Assembly: GCA_951813295.1 (NCBI GenBank) | Contig: CATOTI010000002.1 | Location: 496,001-560,000, forward strand | DNA length: 64,000 nt | Origin: an uncultured Pseudomonadales bacterium | GTDB taxonomy: Bacteria; Pseudomonadota; Gammaproteobacteria; Pseudomonadales; Azotimanducaceae | Reading direction: 5' to 3' | Shown here: in pieces, positions 9,951 through 21,452 of the stretch | Position numbering within the stretch: the first letter of the stretch is position 1 | How the letters are laid out: every line of letters starts with the position of its first letter | The notes under the pieces: model-generated | What the model saw: the letters and a program-made list of their open reading frames with translations, nothing else | Told to the model about the DNA's origin: nothing | The model's database searches: none | Translations under genes and position numbers: made by a program

Positions 9951-12149
9951 CTACGGCAGGCGAAAAGCAGTCAAGCGTGTCGGCTCGGTCGGTCCACCCG
10001 TGCCGATGACCACGAATTGTCGCCCCCCGGCGCGATAAGAAATGGGCGGCGCGCTCGAAAAACGGCCGGGTAACGGGTGTTGCCAGACTTCGCGACCGTC
10101 GGATGAGTCGAGGGCACGCAGGCGCGATGGTCTCGAACCGCCTAAGAAGAGCAGGTGTTTCGTCGCGAGCATGCCAGGCGCGGCACCCGGCTCGCCGAGA
10201 TCGGGTAGATCGAGTTCGGCCAGCAGCGGATGGTTCTTCGGACCCGGGCCGTTGGGAACCGACCAGCGTTTCTCGCCACTCGCCATGTCGTACGCCGTAA
10301 TGCTCGACCACGGTGGTTTGACTGCCGGTAAGCCGCTGACGAACAAAGATCGCGGCCGAACTCGATAGCCGTAACCGGCATCGGCAGGCATCGCGGTGGC
10401 GATGATCGGCATGCGCCGCGATGGCACATAGAGGGTCTGGGTCTCGGGATCGAACGATGCCCCGCCCCAGTTTCCGCCACCACCCCAGCCCGGACTCACG
10501 ACAGCTCCGCGTTCGGACGGCGGTATGAACATCGGACCGAAGTCGACACCATCCACCAACGCCCGACTCTCCTCGAGCAGTTGTGGGGTCAGGTCGTTCA
10601 GATCCTCATCCGTCAAGCCCTGCAGCTCGAACGCTTCGGGCCACGTCGGGAAAGGCTGCGTGGGTGAGGCATGTTCACCGTCGAGCGTGCTTTCCGGAAC
10701 CGCGCGTTCCTCGATCGGCCAGACCGGTTTTCCGGTCGCACGGTGGAATACGAACAGGAATCCCATCTTGGTGATCTGCGCGACGAGCGGAACGTTTTCG
10801 CCGTCTTTCGTGACGTCGAGGAGGATCGGCGCGGCTGGGAGGTCGTAGTCCCAAATGTCGTGATGCACGAGTTGCTGGTGCCAGCGCCGTTCGCCGGTCT
10901 TCGCGTCGAGTGCGACGACCGAATTCGCGAACAGATTGTCGCCTGGCCGGAATCCACCAAAAAAATGATGGGTCGGCGCGGACAGGGGCAAGAACGCCAG
11001 TCCACGCTCGTTGTCGCAACTCATCATGCTCCAGGCGTTGGTGTTACCCATCCAACGCCAGGATTCTTCCCCCCACGTCTCGACTCCGAATTCGCCCGCC
11101 TGCGGTACGGTATGGAACGTCCAGAGCTGCTCCCCGGTGGCGATGTCGAAACCGCGCACATCACCGAGGGGCAGGTTCGCATTCCACGCGCCGCTCTCAC
11201 CGCGGCGCTGCCGATGCGACCCGTCCGACGCCTGGTTGCCGACCACGATCACGTCGCCGCAGATCGCAGGGGGATAACTCCACGCCGACCGCCGCCGCGG
11301 TAAATCACGACGAAGCCCCTGAGTCAGATCGACCCGCCCCTCCCGACCGAAGGATTCGACGGGTTCGCCCGTCGCGGCATCGAGCACGACGAGATAGCCG
11401 TCTGATGTAAGCAGGACGACACGAGAATCCGCGCCATCCCGGTGATAGCCGAGCCCTCGGGTCGTGAAGCCGAACATGGCGGGTCGTGGTCCCGCCGCCG
11501 TGCCAGGATCGAAGACCCACAAGGTCTCACCCGTGATCGCATCGATCGCGACGACATCCGAGAACCGGGTCCGAAGGAAGGCCTTGCCGTCCACCATGAT
11601 CGGCGTGCCCTTGAAGCTATCCCCGCGCGGGTTTTCGCCGTCACGCAGCCGCGCGAAGTGCGTTCGTTCCTCCCCCGCGTCCCACGTCCACGCAACCTGT
11701 AGTCCCTTCACGGATTCGACGGTCAGTTCATCGAGCGGTGAGTACTTCGTCGCGCCGGGGTCGCCGCCGTACGCCGGCCAATCACCGTACCGCGTCGAAT
11801 AGTCGAAAGGCCGAACGCCGCCTTCCTTCTGCAAGGCGCCGAGATCAGCGCTCGTCACCACGGTAGCCTCGACCATCGGGACATCGAGGTTCGCGAAGCG
11901 GTCGCCCGCATCACGCAGCCAACGTAGGTCCAGCGTTTCCGCGCCCCGTCGATCGCGCTCGGCCGCGAGCCAGCTTCCCCGCTCGTTCAGTGCTTCGCCG
12001 GACGTGCCAACGTGGCAGAAAGAGCAGTCTCGGGCACCGAATTCCATGGCTGCGCCGAAGTATTCGGGTTTGCCGAACGCGGCGCTCGAGGCAAGGCAGA
12101 CAACGACGCAGCTCTGCAAAACCATTGTTCGTCGCAACCCAGTCGCCAT
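9951..12149 (-). CDS. PQQ-dependent dehydrogenase-like protein with N-terminal CxxCH
   Basis: Translation with signal peptide, CSFCHVG near the N-terminus, then DWPAYGGDPGATKYSPL...TWDAGE...NCNQ-like propeller repeats. Confidence 0.8.
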   Translation of the reverse strand: MATGLRRTMVLQSCVVVCLASSAAFGKPEYFGAAMEFGARDCSFCHVGTSGEALNERGSWLAAERDRRGAETLDLRWLRDAGDRFANLDVPMVEATVVTSADLGALQKEGGVRPFDYSTRYGDWPAYGGDPGATKYSPLDELTVESVKGLQVAWTWDAGEERTHFARLRDGENPRGDSFKGTPIMVDGKAFLRTRFSDVVAIDAITGETLWVFDPGTAAGPRPAMFGFTTRGLGYHRDGADSRVVLLTSDGYLVVLDAATGEPVESFGREGRVDLTQGLRRDLPRRRSAWSYPPAICGDVIVVGNQASDGSHRQRRGESGAWNANLPLGDVRGFDIATGEQLWTFHTVPQAGEFGVETWGEESWRWMGNTNAWSMMSCDNERGLAFLPLSAPTHHFFGGFRPGDNLFANSVVALDAKTGERRWHQQLVHHDIWDYDLPAAPILLDVTKDGENVPLVAQITKMGFLFVFHRATGKPVWPIEERAVPESTLDGEHASPTQPFPTWPEAFELQGLTDEDLNDLTPQLLEESRALVDGVDFGPMFIPPSERGAVVSPGWGGGGNWGGASFDPETQTLYVPSRRMPIIATAMPADAGYGYRVRPRSLFVSGLPAVKPPWSSITAYDMASGEKRWSVPNGPGPKNHPLLAELDLPDLGEPGAAPGMLATKHLLFLGGSRPSRLRALDSSDGREVWQHPLPGRFSSAPPISYRAGGRQFVVIGTGGPTEPTRLTAFRLP

Positions 12150-12237
12150 TCCAACTCCCCAGATGCCCGTAATCCGACGAGCGTCGCCACAAACCACCTA
12201 CACTGCGCTATTTCGCCGACGAATCCCAACGACACCG

Positions 12238-13407
12238 ATGCTCCGCACCCTCGCCATCGAAAACTACCGATCGTTGCGTGATCTCGTGCTCCCGCTCGCG
12301 CCATTGAACCTCGTCACCGGACCGAACGGCTGTGGCAAATCGAATCTCTATCGGGCGTTGCGCCTCCTTGCCGAGACAGCTTTCGGCACTGCCACAGCGA
12401 CGCTCGCCGCCGAGGGCGGCCTGAGTTCGGTGCTCTGGGCCGGGCCCGAAACGACGAGTCGGGCGATGCGGCGCGGCGAACACGAAGTGCAGGGCGGACC
12501 CAGAGCAGACGTTGTGCACTTGAGGATGGGATTCGCGAGTGACGAGTTCTCCTACGCTATCGACTACGGCCTGCCGATACCGGTTCCGGGTGGTTCGATG
12601 TTCGATCGCGACCCCGAGATCAAACGAGAGGCGATCTGGCACGGCGACACATTCCATGACCGGCGCGCGATGGTCGACCGCCGCGGCGCGGTCATGCGAG
12701 CCCGCGACGAGGCGGGTCAATGGCAGGTGATCGAACAACACCTGCCCGCCTTCGACAGCATGCTTGCGCGACTACCCGACCCGGAACACGCGCCGGAGGT
12801 CGTTCGCCTGCGCGAGCAACTTCGCTCCTGGCGTTTCTACGATCACTTCCGCACCGACCGCGAGGCCCCGGCGCGTCAGGCGCAGATCGGTACGCGAACC
12901 GTTGTGCTGGCGAACGACGGCAGTGATATCGCCGCCGCTTGGCAGACGATTCGTGAAGTGGGAGATGCCGAAGGGCTCGACTTTGCAGTCAACGATGCGT
13001 TCCCCGGCGCCCACGTCGAAGTCGTCAGCGAAGGCGGCCGGATGGAACTGCGTTTTCATCAGCACGGCCTACTACGACCACTACGCCAGGCCGAACTCTC
13101 GGACGGGACGCTGCGTTATCTCCTCTGGATCGCCGCACTGCTGACACCTCGACCACCGTCGCTGATGGTGTTGAACGAACCCGAAACGAGCCTGCACCCG
13201 GACCTACTTCTCCCGCTGGCACGCCTGATGGCGACGGCCGCCGACAACACGCAACTCTGGGTGATCTCGCACGCGCCCAGGCTGATCGACGCGCTGCTGG
13301 GCGCAGGCGACTGTCACCACCTCGAGCTCGACAAGGACTTCGGCGCCACCTTCGTGCACGACCTCGACATGCTCGAGACACCCGCCTGGCGCTGGCCGAG
13401 TCGTTAG
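12238..13407 (+). CDS. AAA family ATPase (SMC/RecF-like)
   Basis: MLRTLAIENYRSLRDLVLPLAPLNLVTGPNGCGKSNLYRAL (Walker A) ... PPSLMVLNEPETSLHPDLL (signature/Walker B). Confidence 0.9.
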   Translation: MLRTLAIENYRSLRDLVLPLAPLNLVTGPNGCGKSNLYRALRLLAETAFGTATATLAAEGGLSSVLWAGPETTSRAMRRGEHEVQGGPRADVVHLRMGFASDEFSYAIDYGLPIPVPGGSMFDRDPEIKREAIWHGDTFHDRRAMVDRRGAVMRARDEAGQWQVIEQHLPAFDSMLARLPDPEHAPEVVRLREQLRSWRFYDHFRTDREAPARQAQIGTRTVVLANDGSDIAAAWQTIREVGDAEGLDFAVNDAFPGAHVEVVSEGGRMELRFHQHGLLRPLRQAELSDGTLRYLLWIAALLTPRPPSLMVLNEPETSLHPDLLLPLARLMATAADNTQLWVISHAPRLIDALLGAGDCHHLELDKDFGATFVHDLDMLETPAWRWPSR

Positions 13408-13420
13408 CGGGCGAGGAAAC

Positions 13421-14794
13421 GTGGCAAGCCCAGGAAAAGACCTGACGCGCGGCAGCGTCCCCGGACATATCGCGAAACTCTCCGGTTTCATGATGGCCGG
13501 CTTCATCGCCAACAACGGCGCGCAAATCATCGAGACCATCTATCTCGGCATGGTCGGTACGACGGAACTCGCGGCCATCGCTTTCGCGTTTCCCGTCGTC
13601 TTCGGATTGAACGCCATCGGCCGCGGAATCGCCCAGGGAGCGGCCAGTCTGATGTCCCGCGCACGCGGCTCCGGCGACCCGTTGGCCGTAAAACGCTATG
13701 GCACGCATTGCATGGTGTTGGTACTGATTTTCGCCGTCGCCTCGGTCCTCGGCGGTTGGCTCGTCGCGCGGCCCTTCTACGCGATGCTCGGCGCCACGGG
13801 CACGACGCTCGACATGGTCGTGCTCTACACGAACATCTGGCTCTGGGGATTTCCGATGTACGTGCTCGGCACGGTCGGGCCCCTACTCCTGCGCGGTATC
13901 GGCAACGCACCGGTCCCGGCGATCGTCATGGGGGTGAGTTCGGTATTGCAGATCGCGATCGCACCGCCCCTCATCTTCGGTTGGTGGGGTTTCGAAGCGA
14001 TGGGAATCACCGGCGCGGCATGGGCCTTCGTTGCCTCCCGGGCCGTGGCGTTCTTCGTCGCGCTGTACTGGACGGTGATCCGCGACCCGATCGTCACCAA
14101 CGACTTCTCGAACTTCCACAAATCGAGCCGCCAGATCCTGCACATCGGTTTACCGGCCGCTGTGAACAACTGCATTCCGCCGATCTCCGCGGGCATCGTC
14201 ACCTGGCTTCTGGCAAGCCACGGCGACCTCGTCGTCGCGGCGTTCGGTGTGGCTACGAAGATCGAGCTGCTGTTCTGGATGATGATGGCCGCCGTCGCAT
14301 CGAGTACCGCGCCGGTGGTCGGTCAGAACTGGGGCGCGCGGATCTTCGAACGGGTCGAGCGCGCCATGCTCACCGCCTATACGGCGTGTCTCACCTGGAG
14401 CGTCGTCACGTTGATCGTCTTCTTCTTCTGGGCCGATGATCTGGTCGAGATCATCAACGCCGAACCCGGGATCATCGAAGTCGCGACGACGTATCTTGTC
14501 GTGATCGCGACGACGCTCGGATTCGTGGGGATTCAGAACGCAGCGAGCTTCTGCTTCAACACGATCGGCCGACCCATTCCCGGCCTCGTCTTGAGTATCC
14601 TGAGACTCATCGTCCTCTTCCTGCCGATCGCGCTCGTCGCCGACGCCTACTTCGGCTACGTCGGCGTCTTCTGGGCCACAGCGTCGGTGAATCTCATCGC
14701 CGGGAGCATCGGCTGGGCTTGGATCCATTTCACGATCCGATCCCCACGCGTGCGCGGCGTTTCGCCCATGCGTGACGCTCCGCTCTCGAGCTAA
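13421..14794 (+). CDS. MATE family efflux transporter
   Basis: 457-aa polytopic [72 protein letters not shown]. Confidence 0.85.
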   Translation: MASPGKDLTRGSVPGHIAKLSGFMMAGFIANNGAQIIETIYLGMVGTTELAAIAFAFPVVFGLNAIGRGIAQGAASLMSRARGSGDPLAVKRYGTHCMVLVLIFAVASVLGGWLVARPFYAMLGATGTTLDMVVLYTNIWLWGFPMYVLGTVGPLLLRGIGNAPVPAIVMGVSSVLQIAIAPPLIFGWWGFEAMGITGAAWAFVASRAVAFFVALYWTVIRDPIVTNDFSNFHKSSRQILHIGLPAAVNNCIPPISAGIVTWLLASHGDLVVAAFGVATKIELLFWMMMAAVASSTAPVVGQNWGARIFERVERAMLTAYTACLTWSVVTLIVFFFWADDLVEIINAEPGIIEVATTYLVVIATTLGFVGIQNAASFCFNTIGRPIPGLVLSILRLIVLFLPIALVADAYFGYVGVFWATASVNLIAGSIGWAWIHFTIRSPRVRGVSPMRDAPLSS

Positions 14795-15687
14795 GGCGGT
14801 AGTTCACTCGCTTCGTGCGCGAGCGCGTCGATCACCGGGATCACGTCCGGATCGACACCGAGGCCCTTGAAGTCCATCAACATCGGATCGGCGAGATGCG
14901 AAGGGACCACGCGGCCCAAACCGCGAGCGATGTTGTCGACCCGGCCGGGCGACTCGCGATCCCACGCCGTGAGCATGTCCTTGATGACCTGACGCTGCAG
15001 ATTGTCCTGCGAGCCGCAGAGATTGCACGGAATGATCGGATGACCTGCGACACGCGACCATCGCTCGATGTCACGTTCGCGACAGTAATAGAGCGGTCGG
15101 ATGACCACGTGACGCCCGTCGTCCGAACGAAGTTTCGGCGGCATGGATTTCATCCGCCCGCCATGAAAGAGATTCAAAAAGAGGGTCTCAACCGCGTCGT
15201 CAGCGTGGTGACCGAGGGCGATTTTGGTCGCTCGCTGTTCCGTCGCGACCCGATAGAGAATGCCGCGCCGGAGTCGTGAGCACACCGGGCAATAGGTCTT
15301 ACCTTCTTTCGTCAGCGACTTCACGATCGAGTAGGTGTCTTCCTCGATGATGTAGTGCTCGATACCGAGCGTCTCGAGGTAGGTCGGCAAGACATCCTCG
15401 GGGAACCCCGGCTGTTTCTGGTCGAGGTTCACGACGAAGAGCTCAAACGAGACAGGTGCGTTCCGCTTGAGCGAGATGAGCATGTCGAGCAGCGTGTAGG
15501 AATCCTTTCCGCCCGAAAGGCAGACCATGATGCGATCGCCCTCGTCGATCATCCCGAAGTCCACCGCGGCCCGACCCACCAGCCGGCGGAGCTTCTTTTG
15601 TAGCTTGTTACGCTCGAGCGTCGATTTCTGCTGCGCGTTCAACGCGAACTCCGATGAGGAAACAACCAAAGGGGCACCGACGCCCAT
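14791..15687 (-). CDS. ttcA: tRNA 2-thiocytidine(32) synthetase TtcA
   Basis: [16 protein letters not shown] (PP-loop), [29 protein letters not shown]. Confidence 0.95.
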   Translation of the reverse strand: MGVGAPLVVSSSEFALNAQQKSTLERNKLQKKLRRLVGRAAVDFGMIDEGDRIMVCLSGGKDSYTLLDMLISLKRNAPVSFELFVVNLDQKQPGFPEDVLPTYLETLGIEHYIIEEDTYSIVKSLTKEGKTYCPVCSRLRRGILYRVATEQRATKIALGHHADDAVETLFLNLFHGGRMKSMPPKLRSDDGRHVVIRPLYYCRERDIERWSRVAGHPIIPCNLCGSQDNLQRQVIKDMLTAWDRESPGRVDNIARGLGRVVPSHLADPMLMDFKGLGVDPDVIPVIDALAHEASELPP

Positions 15688-15727
15688 GTCGTCGGACCGC
15701 GAGCATATGTCCCGTATGGAAACGGCG

Positions 15728-17119
15728 CTAGCGAATGTAGGCCGCCAGGACTTCCAACGCGCGCAAACGCGCATCGTCCGCGTTCTCCGCGAGATTCGCG
15801 ATCTCACGAAGATAGTCCTCGGCCGAGGGACGCGACGCGAAGCCGAAATCGCGGCACTCGCCCACGTGGGTCTCCCAGCGCGCCGCCTCGTCATAACCCA
15901 ACTCGTCCGGGCGTAGCTTCGCTTTCAACCGCTCGGCCAGCACACGAACGCGCGGATCGATGAAGTACACCTCGGGCCAGGGATCGTCCGCTTCGATGGC
16001 ATCGCGGATCACCGCCATCCCCTGACGATCGACGTCGGGTACGAAGCCGTCATAGAGGGCGAGCTCGGCGTCGGCGTGGTCGAACTCGCCCCGATCGCGC
16101 GCGTAGACCGCGCTGATCTTCTCGGCGAGGTTAGGCGTCGCCTGAAGGCGTAGAAACCGATCGCGCACCTCGGCAAGTGAAAACCCCAAACGCTCTTCGG
16201 TCGATGCGTCGACCACGCTGATCGGCGCTAGAAACGGACAACGATTGAGTACGACTTCTTTGAGCGGCGGACGATCGTCCGAATCGGGCGCAAACAACCT
16301 TTCCCGAAGAGTATCGACAGGCTCATCGATCAACGCGTCGATGTCGCGACTCAAGTCGACGACGATGATGCGTGAATCGATCTCGGGATGGATGGCCAAG
16401 GACGTCACGGGTGCCGCGCAGAGTCGGGCATTCGGGAACATACGCGAGACGTGCAGGCTGAGTTTCTGCCCGAGCGGGAGCAGCGCGGACCGCGCGCTCA
16501 CCTTGTCGCGCCTTTCGAAAGCGAACTCCCAGAGCTTGGGTTGGGCCTCGCGAATCAGACGCGCGAGTCCGATCGTCGCCATCACATCCGAGGTCGCATC
16601 GTGCGCATCTTCATGAACGATCCCATTGGCCGCCGACAGGGATTCCAGCCGGAAGATCGGTACACCTTCCTCGGTCACCGGCCACTCGATGCCATCGGGC
16701 CGCAGCGCACGCATCGCCCGCACCAGATCGATGACGTCCCAGCGACTGTTGTTGCCCTGCCATTCGTGCGCATACGGGTCGAACAGGTTGCGGTAGAAGC
16801 TGAAACGTAGAAAAGCATCATCGAAGCGCAGGTTGTTGTAGCCGACCAGGCAGGTTTCCGGCTCCTCGAGGAGCCCACGTATCCGTGCCATCGCCTGCCA
16901 TTCGTCGAGCCCGCGCGCATTGACCCGCTGCGGAGAGAGCCCGGTCACCAGACAAGCAGTCGGGCTCGGCAACACGTCGGCGCCGAGTTTTACGTAGAAC
17001 GTGATCGGATCATCGATCGGTTCGAGCGCGAGCGTGGTGCGTTGCGCCGCGAACTGCATGATCCGGTCGGAACCAGGATGCGTTCCTGAGGTTTCGAGGT
17101 CGTAGAAGAGGAAGTTCAC
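15728..17119 (-). CDS. sbcB: Exodeoxyribonuclease I
   Basis: [26 protein letters not shown]...[30 protein letters not shown]...[14 protein letters not shown]; probable GTG start at 17119. Confidence 0.92.
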   Translation of the reverse strand: MNFLFYDLETSGTHPGSDRIMQFAAQRTTLALEPIDDPITFYVKLGADVLPSPTACLVTGLSPQRVNARGLDEWQAMARIRGLLEEPETCLVGYNNLRFDDAFLRFSFYRNLFDPYAHEWQGNNSRWDVIDLVRAMRALRPDGIEWPVTEEGVPIFRLESLSAANGIVHEDAHDATSDVMATIGLARLIREAQPKLWEFAFERRDKVSARSALLPLGQKLSLHVSRMFPNARLCAAPVTSLAIHPEIDSRIIVVDLSRDIDALIDEPVDTLRERLFAPDSDDRPPLKEVVLNRCPFLAPISVVDASTEERLGFSLAEVRDRFLRLQATPNLAEKISAVYARDRGEFDHADAELALYDGFVPDVDRQGMAVIRDAIEADDPWPEVYFIDPRVRVLAERLKAKLRPDELGYDEAARWETHVGECRDFGFASRPSAEDYLREIANLAENADDARLRALEVLAAYIR

Positions 17120-17191
17120 TGGGCGACGACACCGTCTTCCCAACGCTCGGGCAATACGGCAAGGTGCCGCGATCGTGTACGGATCTCCACC

Positions 17192-18577
17192 ATGTCGAAC
17201 ATGTCGCTCGTCAAAGCCATCGCCTTGCCCGGCGGACCGATTCTGGCTTTATTGGCGGGTGCCCTGCTGGTAGCGAACGGCTTCGAAACACCCGCGGGAA
17301 TCGCACTCGGCGTCGCGGTGTTGGCGTTCGTCTGGTGGGTATTCGAGCCTATTCCGATACCGGCGACCTCGCTCCTGCCGCTTGCGCTACTTCCGATGTT
17401 GGGCGTCCTTCCCATGAGCCAGACGTCGCAAGCATACGGAAATCCACTCGTGCTTTTGCTGTTGGGTGGTTTTGTCCTCTCGACCGCGATGGAGAAATCG
17501 GGCGCGCATCGTCGCATCGCACTTACGATGGTGAAGGCCTTTGGCGGCACGAGCAGTCGGCGCCTCGTGTTCGGCTTCATGGCCGCATCCGCCGTGCTCT
17601 CGATGTGGATCTCGAACACTGCGACGACGCTCATGTTGCTCCCCGTGGCGCTCGCCGTGCTGCAGCAATCGGACGATCCCGATCTGCCGATCCCCTTGCT
17701 GCTCGGTATTGCCTACGCCGCGAGCATCGGCGGCATCGCGACGCCCATCGGCACACCACCGAACATCGTCTTCATGGGCGCATACACCGAGACGACCGGC
17801 GAGGTGATCTCGTTTCCCCAATGGATGGCCTGGGCGTTACCGGTCGTCATCGTGTTTCTGCCGATCGTCGCCTGGTGGTTGACGCGGAACCTCCACGCCA
17901 AGTCTGAAGTCCTGATTCCGCCCGTCGGGGAATGGCAGTCCGCCGAAAAACGTGTGCTCATCGTCTTCGTCTGCACCGCGATCGCCTGGGTCACGCGCGG
18001 TAGCCCCGGCGGGGGGTGGTCGTCGTTGTTGTCGATCCCGTACACCAACGACGCCATGGTCGCCTTCATCGCCGTTGTTTCGATGTTCATCATCCCGGAC
18101 GGCAAAGGCGGCAAGCTCCTCGATTGGGAGAGCGCCGAAAAGATCCCCTGGGGCATGTTGATCCTCTTCGGCGCCGGCCTCGCCATCGCAGCCGCGTTCG
18201 AGTCGAGCGGTCTGTCCAGCGCCATTGGCGACGGCCTTTCAGCGATCGCACTCTGGCCGACTTTCGCGATTCTCGCCGTGGTGTGCCTGTCGGTGACCTT
18301 CCTGACCGAAGCGACGAGCAATACGGCGACCACGACTCTCCTCATGCCGATTCTCGCAGCCGCTGCGATCGGCGCCGCGATCGACCCACGCCTGCTCATG
18401 GTCCCGGCGGCGATGAGCGCGAGTTGCGCTTTCATGCTCCCCGTCGCCACCGCACCGAACGTGATCATGTTCTCAACCGGCCGCGTGCCGCCCCAGCGCA
18501 TGGCGCGCGAGGGGTTCGCACTGAATCTGATCGGCGCCGGGATCATCGCCTCGGCGATCTTCCTCCTCTTCGGCTGA
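17192..18577 (+). CDS. SLC13/DASS family anion transporter
   Basis: 461-aa polytopic ORF; SMWISNTATTLMLLPVALAV, ATPIGTPPNIVFMG, EATSNTATTTLLMPIL. Confidence 0.88.
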   Translation: MSNMSLVKAIALPGGPILALLAGALLVANGFETPAGIALGVAVLAFVWWVFEPIPIPATSLLPLALLPMLGVLPMSQTSQAYGNPLVLLLLGGFVLSTAMEKSGAHRRIALTMVKAFGGTSSRRLVFGFMAASAVLSMWISNTATTLMLLPVALAVLQQSDDPDLPIPLLLGIAYAASIGGIATPIGTPPNIVFMGAYTETTGEVISFPQWMAWALPVVIVFLPIVAWWLTRNLHAKSEVLIPPVGEWQSAEKRVLIVFVCTAIAWVTRGSPGGGWSSLLSIPYTNDAMVAFIAVVSMFIIPDGKGGKLLDWESAEKIPWGMLILFGAGLAIAAAFESSGLSSAIGDGLSAIALWPTFAILAVVCLSVTFLTEATSNTATTTLLMPILAAAAIGAAIDPRLLMVPAAMSASCAFMLPVATAPNVIMFSTGRVPPQRMAREGFALNLIGAGIIASAIFLLFG

Positions 18578-19648
18578 GCCGCCGCTGATCTCGTCGTGCA
18601 CCGCTTGGAGTGCTGAACGGCGTTCGTCGTAGGAGAAATCGTCGAGTTCGATGACCCGTGCGAAGAAACGTGACCAGTCGCCATCGAGGGAACGAAACAT
18701 CGAGTCGAACTGCGGCACGAGCTGGTGATAAGTGGACAAGAGTGCCAGACGCGCATTGTCGAGCCGCGTTTCCATGAACCCGTCGAAGAGGCCTGCCCCC
18801 AGGCGCTCACGGTGGGCGTCGTAGCACGCGTGGATCGAATCGATCTCGCCTTCCTTGCGCGCCCGCATCTCGTCGCGTGACGCACCGGACGCGTAGATCT
18901 CCGCGAGCCGCGCTCGGCGTTCACGCAGGAACGCGTAGAAGGCGATTTCCTGTTCCGAACGCCGTGCCCAGTCGATCGTTTCCCCGCCTTGGGCCGCAAG
19001 CCAACGTGAAGCGCCTTCGCGCCCGACGAAAGTAGCGAACGCTTCGTTGAAACCAGCGTCCCCTTTGACGTAGATCACGCCATGAGCGAGCTCGTGGAAG
19101 ATGAGTTCAGCGAGCGAGCCTTCGCGGCGATAGACGAACGTCGAGACCACCGGGTCTTTGAACCAACCGAGTGTCGAGTATGCGGCCGCGCCCGCGACGA
19201 TCACGTCGTGCTCGGACTCGAGGCGCTCCGCTTCGCGTTCCGCCATCCCACGGTTGAAATAGCCGCGGTAGGGCACGCAGCCCACGATAGGGAAACATCG
19301 CCGAATCGCTTCGACCGAAAACTCGGGCGCGGCAATCACATTCCAGACGAGAGACGAATCCCGCCAATCGACATACGACCCATAGCGACCATCCACCGGA
19401 AGGTCGAGTTCGCTCGACGCATAGATTGTCAGTTGCTGGATGAGCCGCAGTTGACGAATCAGCGCTTCGTCGGTTGCAGGGTCGGCAAGCACCTTGTCGA
19501 TCGCACGTCGCCCAGCCAGCACGCCGAGTTGTCCATGCACGGCTTGCGAGTAGTAAACGACGGCATCACGTGCGCCCCGGACGGTCGCGCAACTCGCCAT
19601 GAGCAGTACGAGAACGGCTACCGCCAGGTAGCGCCACCGTCCGGCCAT
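18473..19648 (-). CDS. Putative zinc aminopeptidase lipoprotein
   Basis: Lipobox LLMASC; VSTFVYRREGSLAELIFHELAHGVIYVKGDAGFNEAFATFVG (HExxH...E). Confidence 0.75.
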   Translation of the reverse strand: MAGRWRYLAVAVLVLLMASCATVRGARDAVVYYSQAVHGQLGVLAGRRAIDKVLADPATDEALIRQLRLIQQLTIYASSELDLPVDGRYGSYVDWRDSSLVWNVIAAPEFSVEAIRRCFPIVGCVPYRGYFNRGMAEREAERLESEHDVIVAGAAAYSTLGWFKDPVVSTFVYRREGSLAELIFHELAHGVIYVKGDAGFNEAFATFVGREGASRWLAAQGGETIDWARRSEQEIAFYAFLRERRARLAEIYASGASRDEMRARKEGEIDSIHACYDAHRERLGAGLFDGFMETRLDNARLALLSTYHQLVPQFDSMFRSLDGDWSRFFARVIELDDFSYDERRSALQAVHDEISGGSAEEEEDRRGDDPGADQIQCEPLARHALGRHAAG

Positions 19649-19696
19649 CAATTTGCACCAATTGCGTCGGGGTCTGAATGACGCGAGACTCTGGCG

Positions 19697-20563
19697 ATGC
19701 AAGCGTTCATGCAGACCGTGCGTGGCGTCGCCGCGTTCATATTCATCGCGATCAACACGATCATCTGGGTCATTCCCATCTATCTGCTCGCTTTGATCCG
19801 GTTGTTCGTTCCCGGCCGCAACGAGCGAATCAACGCGGTCATGGATTCTTTCATCAGCGTCTGGGTTGGTGGCAATCGAGCTTTCATGCGCGCCTTCGAC
19901 GTCTCGAAGATCGACGCCGAGTTTCTCGGCGAACCGTTACGGCGCGATGGATGGTATCTCGTCGTGTCGAACCATCAGAGTTGGACCGACATCATGGTCC
20001 TGCAAACGACGTTGCTCGGCCGCATTCCGCCCCTCAAGTTCTTCACGAAAAAGCAACTGATCTGGGTGCCAGGCGTGGGACTCGCAATGAAGCTTCTCGG
20101 GTTCCCTTACGTTCGCCGGTTCAGCCGTGACGAGATCGCGCGCGACCCGAGTTTGATCGCACTCGACCGCGATGCGATCGACCAGGCCTGCGCCGGGTTT
20201 ATGGAGCGACCGTCGTCGGTGCTGAACTTCCTCGAGGGAACGCGGTACACGAAAGCGAAACACGCCAACCAGGAATCTCCCTACCGACATCTGCTGAAGC
20301 CGAAGGCAGGTGGCTTCGCCATGGTGAACCAAGCACTGCAACACCGGCTGAATGGGGTCGTGGATGTGACGATCACCTATCCGACGTCGAGCGCGCCGGG
20401 GTTCTGGGACTTCTGGTGCGGGCGTGCGCCCCGGGTCGAGTTTCGCGCGGAGTTGCTCCCCGCGCCGGCACCGGAGCGGGACGCGGTCGAGACCTGGATA
20501 ACGTCACTCTGGCAGCAGAAAGACGCCTACCTCGAGGCCCAACGCGCGGGCAACGGGACTTAA
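19697..20563 (+). CDS. Lysophospholipid acyltransferase family (YihG-like)
   Basis: VVSNHQSWTDIMVLQ (NHxxxxD), LNFLEGTRYTKAKH. Confidence 0.85.
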   Translation: MQAFMQTVRGVAAFIFIAINTIIWVIPIYLLALIRLFVPGRNERINAVMDSFISVWVGGNRAFMRAFDVSKIDAEFLGEPLRRDGWYLVVSNHQSWTDIMVLQTTLLGRIPPLKFFTKKQLIWVPGVGLAMKLLGFPYVRRFSRDEIARDPSLIALDRDAIDQACAGFMERPSSVLNFLEGTRYTKAKHANQESPYRHLLKPKAGGFAMVNQALQHRLNGVVDVTITYPTSSAPGFWDFWCGRAPRVEFRAELLPAPAPERDAVETWITSLWQQKDAYLEAQRAGNGT

Positions 20564-21288
20564 GGGATCGCCTGCTGGAGCTCGAGTACTTGTCGGTTCA
20601 AAGTCTGGCGGTTGGCATCGATCGCAACGATCGCTTCCTCCACGTCTTTCAACCGAGCATCCATCCGCACGGCAATGGCGGAAGCTGAGTTGGCTTTGTC
20701 GACCACGTCGCGACGTCCGGCGATAACTGAATTCATCTGCTGATCGAGCGTCGTGACTCGGTCGATAATTTCATCTTGCTGCTCGAGCGCCGTGTCATGA
20801 CGCGAGACGGTGCTCTTCAGGTTCTTGACGTCGCCACCCTGCACCGAGACGGCCTTGGTATTGCGCGCGATGGCCGATCGGTTGTCCTCGATCCACTTGC
20901 GGTTTCGTTTGTTCGTAAGATCCCAGAGTTTCCGGATCTCGTCTTCCCAGAAACCGATCTGCTGATTCGTGTCCGATTCGGACTCCGAGATCGACGCATC
21001 CGTCATCTGTAGCCGGTCTTCGAGCAAACGAATGCGCTGGTCGGCGTCGGCGATCGTATTCTCCGATTCGAGCAGGCGTTCACGCTGCTCGAAGATCATC
21101 CATCCCGCGCCCATGAGCGCGATGACGGCGAGCCCCAACACGAGATTGGTCGCGACATTGCCGCCGCCGCCACCGCCCGAGGTCGTCGTCGTTCGACCGT
21201 AGCGGCCGGTCGGCGCCGCCGTCGTCGGCGTCGTTTCTGCCGAAGCCGCGCCCGTCGTCTGTATACCCGGTTCGAGTCGTTCCGCCAC
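20560..21288 (-). CDS. Membrane-anchored coiled-coil hypothetical protein
   Basis: Single TM segment (NLVLGLAVIALMGAGWMIFEQRERL) followed by heptad-like region. Confidence 0.6.
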   Translation of the reverse strand: MAERLEPGIQTTGAASAETTPTTAAPTGRYGRTTTTSGGGGGGNVATNLVLGLAVIALMGAGWMIFEQRERLLESENTIADADQRIRLLEDRLQMTDASISESESDTNQQIGFWEDEIRKLWDLTNKRNRKWIEDNRSAIARNTKAVSVQGGDVKNLKSTVSRHDTALEQQDEIIDRVTTLDQQMNSVIAGRRDVVDKANSASAIAVRMDARLKDVEEAIVAIDANRQTLNRQVLELQQAIP

Positions 21289-21401
21289 GCTACCTCCCGG
21301 ACAAAGACGCGAGATTAATCCCTACCTTTCGGCCCGCCAAGAATCGTCGGATCAATTCCGACCTACCTCCCGACTTTCTCAAGAACTTTCCCCATAAAAA
21401 G

Positions 21402-21425
21402 AAACCCCGCCAATTGGCGGGGTTT
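21402..21425 (-). terminator. Rho-independent terminator of groESL
   Basis: AAACCCCGCC-AATT-GGCGGGGTTT perfect 10-bp stem followed on minus strand by TTTCTTTTT. Confidence 0.88.
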
Positions 21426-21452
21426 CCTGAACGGTCATTGGCATCGATGCGG

